Part shown: positions 34,379 through 36,001 of the stretch, in pieces
Numbering within the stretch: position 1 is the stretch's first letter
How the letters are laid out: each line of letters opens with the position of its first letter
Assembly: GCA_000720995.1 (NCBI GenBank)
Contig: JOEL01000059.1
Location: 1-36,001, forward strand
Source of the DNA: Streptomyces celluloflavus
Lineage (GTDB): Bacteria > Actinomycetota > Actinomycetes > Streptomycetales > Streptomycetaceae
DNA length: 36,001 nt
Direction: 5' to 3'
The notes under the pieces: generated by a model
Databases searched by the model: none
Told to the model about the DNA's origin: nothing
What the model saw: the letters and a program-made list of their open reading frames with translations, nothing else
Position numbers and translations under genes: made by a program

Positions 34379-35716
34379 ATGAGGTTCACGCAGACGCTGC
34401 GTGCGGCGGGCAGCGCGGTAGTGGCGGGGGGACTTCTCTTCGGCGCCGCGCCGGTTGCTTCGGCAGATCAAGTACGGCACGACCAATGGCCGTTGAGGAA
34501 TTTTGATGCCGAAACGGTGTGGAAGATCTCGACCGGCAAAGGTGTCACAGTTGCTGTCATCGACGGCCCTGTGAATGGCCAGCACCCCGACCTCAAAGGG
34601 AACGTACTCCCGGGCAAAGACTTCACGACAGGTGGAACAGGAGATCAGGGCCAGGCCGAGGAAGGAGACCACGGTACCGCAATGGCAGGGCTGATCGCCG
34701 GTCACGGCCATGGACCTGGGGCATCTGATGGGGTGAAGGGGCTTGCGCCAGACGCGAAAGTCCTCCCAGTAGCGATCAACGTTAAAGACGGTAACAGTGT
34801 TCCTCAAATTGGAGAGAAGACTAAATACGCTGGTGCACTGAAGTACGCAGTTGATCAGGGAGCAACCGTGATCAACATGTCCTTTGGTGATGGCACGGTT
34901 GAACTGTCGGACGACGTGAAAGCGGCAATCTCCTACGCTCGTCAGCACGATGTGTTGATGGTTGCGGCAACTGGCAACAGCGGCGTCGGGAGTCCTCGGT
35001 ACCCTGCTTCTGCGCCTGGCGTCCTTGCTGTCGGAGCAGTCGACAAGAACCTCAACACCTGGAAATATTCCAACTACGGTCCGCACGTCAAGCTGACGGC
35101 ACCGGGTGTTTACATTAGGTCCGCCGGTACGGAGACCCCTTATCATCTGGCGAACGGCACCTCTGATGCCACAGCCTACGTCTCCGCAGCCGCCGCCCTC
35201 CTCCGTTCCAAATTCCCCGAACTGACTGCCGGCCAGATAGCGAACCGCCTGGTGAAGACCGCCGGCCTTCCGAAGGACAAGAAGGATCTCAAGCTCCCCG
35301 ATGCACGCTACGGCTACGGATTCATCAAGCCGTACAGCGCATTGACCAAGGACATTCCAGCGGGCCCCAAGAACGGTCCGCTGGAGGCATTGGCAGATGC
35401 CCCTTCCGCTGACTCCCCCAAGGAATCAGGTAATGACAACCAGCAGGCCAGGATCCAAGAAAAGGGCATGAGCACCGGCGCCGTCATCGGCCTTGCTGCG
35501 GGTGGCGTCGTCGCTCTTGTTGCCATCTTGTTCGTTGTCCTCGCAATTCGGAATAAAAACCGCCGCAACGGACCGCCTCCAGGCGGCGCCGGCGGCTTTG
35601 GGGGATCGAGGCGCGGCCCAAGTGGTCCTGACTTTGCACCGCAGCCGCCCAATCCTTACCAGCAGTGGCCTGGTTCGCATCCGTCGGGTCCGTCCGTGCA
35701 ACCACCAGGCCAATAG
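34379..35716 (+). CDS. Mycosin-like S8 serine protease, C-terminally membrane-anchored
   Basis: A 445-residue subtilase of the type VII secretion-associated (MycP) kind. A signal peptide covers 1-29 (cleavage after ASA). The triad is Asp62 in AVIDGPVNGQHPDL (usually D-S/T-G-V), His98 in GDHGTAMAGLIAG and Ser262 in NGTSDATAYVSAAAALL (usually GTSFATA/P). The oxyanion Asn200 lies in AATGNSG. A TM helix at 366-390 precedes a Gly/Pro-rich cytoplasmic tail. ATG 34379 follows GGAAAGG. Codon use is visibly less GC-biased than in neighbours (stretches such as GTTAAAGACGGTAACAGTGT), hinting at transfer. No EccC or WXG100 genes are present in the window, so it is an orphan here. Confidence 0.88.
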   Translation: MRFTQTLRAAGSAVVAGGLLFGAAPVASADQVRHDQWPLRNFDAETVWKISTGKGVTVAVIDGPVNGQHPDLKGNVLPGKDFTTGGTGDQGQAEEGDHGTAMAGLIAGHGHGPGASDGVKGLAPDAKVLPVAINVKDGNSVPQIGEKTKYAGALKYAVDQGATVINMSFGDGTVELSDDVKAAISYARQHDVLMVAATGNSGVGSPRYPASAPGVLAVGAVDKNLNTWKYSNYGPHVKLTAPGVYIRSAGTETPYHLANGTSDATAYVSAAAALLRSKFPELTAGQIANRLVKTAGLPKDKKDLKLPDARYGYGFIKPYSALTKDIPAGPKNGPLEALADAPSADSPKESGNDNQQARIQEKGMSTGAVIGLAAGGVVALVAILFVVLAIRNKNRRNGPPPGGAGGFGGSRRGPSGPDFAPQPPNPYQQWPGSHPSGPSVQPPGQ

Positions 35717-36001
35717 CGCAGAGGAAGTACAAAGGAATTACCTTCTCCGGCGTTCGGATTGCGGGGCCGCCATTCCGCGGACTGACGGCCCCGCTAACTG
35801 CTTTGTCCGGATGGCTAAGAGGACGTCTCACGTGGCTACTGAACTTGAATGCGTGATGTCGGTGCCGTCCAGAATTTCAGCTGTGCGGCTGTCGCGAACG
35901 TCCTAAGCGTTGTCCCGTAAATGATCTACGGCATGCTGCTTGAGCAGCTCATTTCTCCGTCATCCGGCCAGGGCGAGGTTGTGCAGGCGGGCGATGCCGA
36001 G
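35717..36001. other. Right edge: intergenic DNA and a probable IS end
   Basis: No complete gene. On the minus strand, the window edge shows the C-terminal end of a frame, LGIARLHNLALAG followed by TGA (about 35984-35982). Some 70 bp further on (about 35906-35927) the sequence GCGTTGTCCCGTAAATGATC resembles terminal repeats of streptomycete insertion sequences that end in ...GGGACAACGC. A minus-strand transposase gene probably continues beyond the window. This is a weak call. Confidence 0.35.

Overview
The window looks like part of a Streptomyces (or close relative) chromosome, probably an accessory arm. GC is very high, codons are strongly third-position biased, starts are often GTG or TTG, and many families are streptomycete-typical (WYL and ArsR regulators, RacP, DUF6192, DUF5701, mycothiol-type DsbA). 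Mobile DNA and decayed genes are dense. No rRNA, tRNA or CRISPR array was seen.

Left part (1-6.8 kb): a type II thioesterase, then on the minus strand a thioredoxin, a SAM methyltransferase and a CPYC-type FAD disulfide/dithiol oxidoreductase. They are separated by gene-poor stretches (about 1.0-2.1 and 3.5-5.7 kb) whose plus strand is almost only C and A. The gene set could be the edge of a natural-product cluster that handles a dithiol or disulfide (inference). 7-14.3 kb: a GNAT acetyltransferase with a readable leaderless promoter; a two-gene operon of a small membrane protein and an HTH/coiled-coil/receiver regulator; an IS5-like relic; a DUF5701 gene; an MFS exporter co-transcribed with an ArsR-like regulator that has two identical spaced palindromes at its promoter; and a WYL regulator divergent from a resistance-type UvrA gene.

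Centre (14.3-23.1 kb): the UvrA-like (DrrC-type) gene is split by about 6.5 kb. Two adjacent elements lie inside it. Element A (15440-17458) is an IS with 18-bp imperfect inverted ends, a frameshifted DDE transposase and a passenger gene. Element B (17464-21908) has 11-bp perfect inverted ends and carries a VC0807-like membrane protein, a TetR regulator, an IS5-like copy, racP, a DUF6192 gene and a small zinc-finger gene, but no transposase of its own that I recognise. The same pentamer CTGAG stands at all three junctions. Removing both elements and two copies of CTGAG restores an uninterrupted 767-codon reading frame.

Right part (23.1-36 kb): a DrrA/DrrB-type ABC exporter and a DsbA-family protein, followed by wrecks of an actIII-like ketoreductase and an activator-dependent glycosyltransferase with an intact MarR gene between them. 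With the broken drrC-like gene this suggests the remains of an aromatic polyketide glycoside locus. Then come a lipoprotein, a VOC protein, an IS630 relic, a RidA protein, an ISL3 relic, a second leaderless GNAT, an exonuclease relic and an orphan mycosin-like S8 protease of lower GC. The right edge appears to enter another IS.
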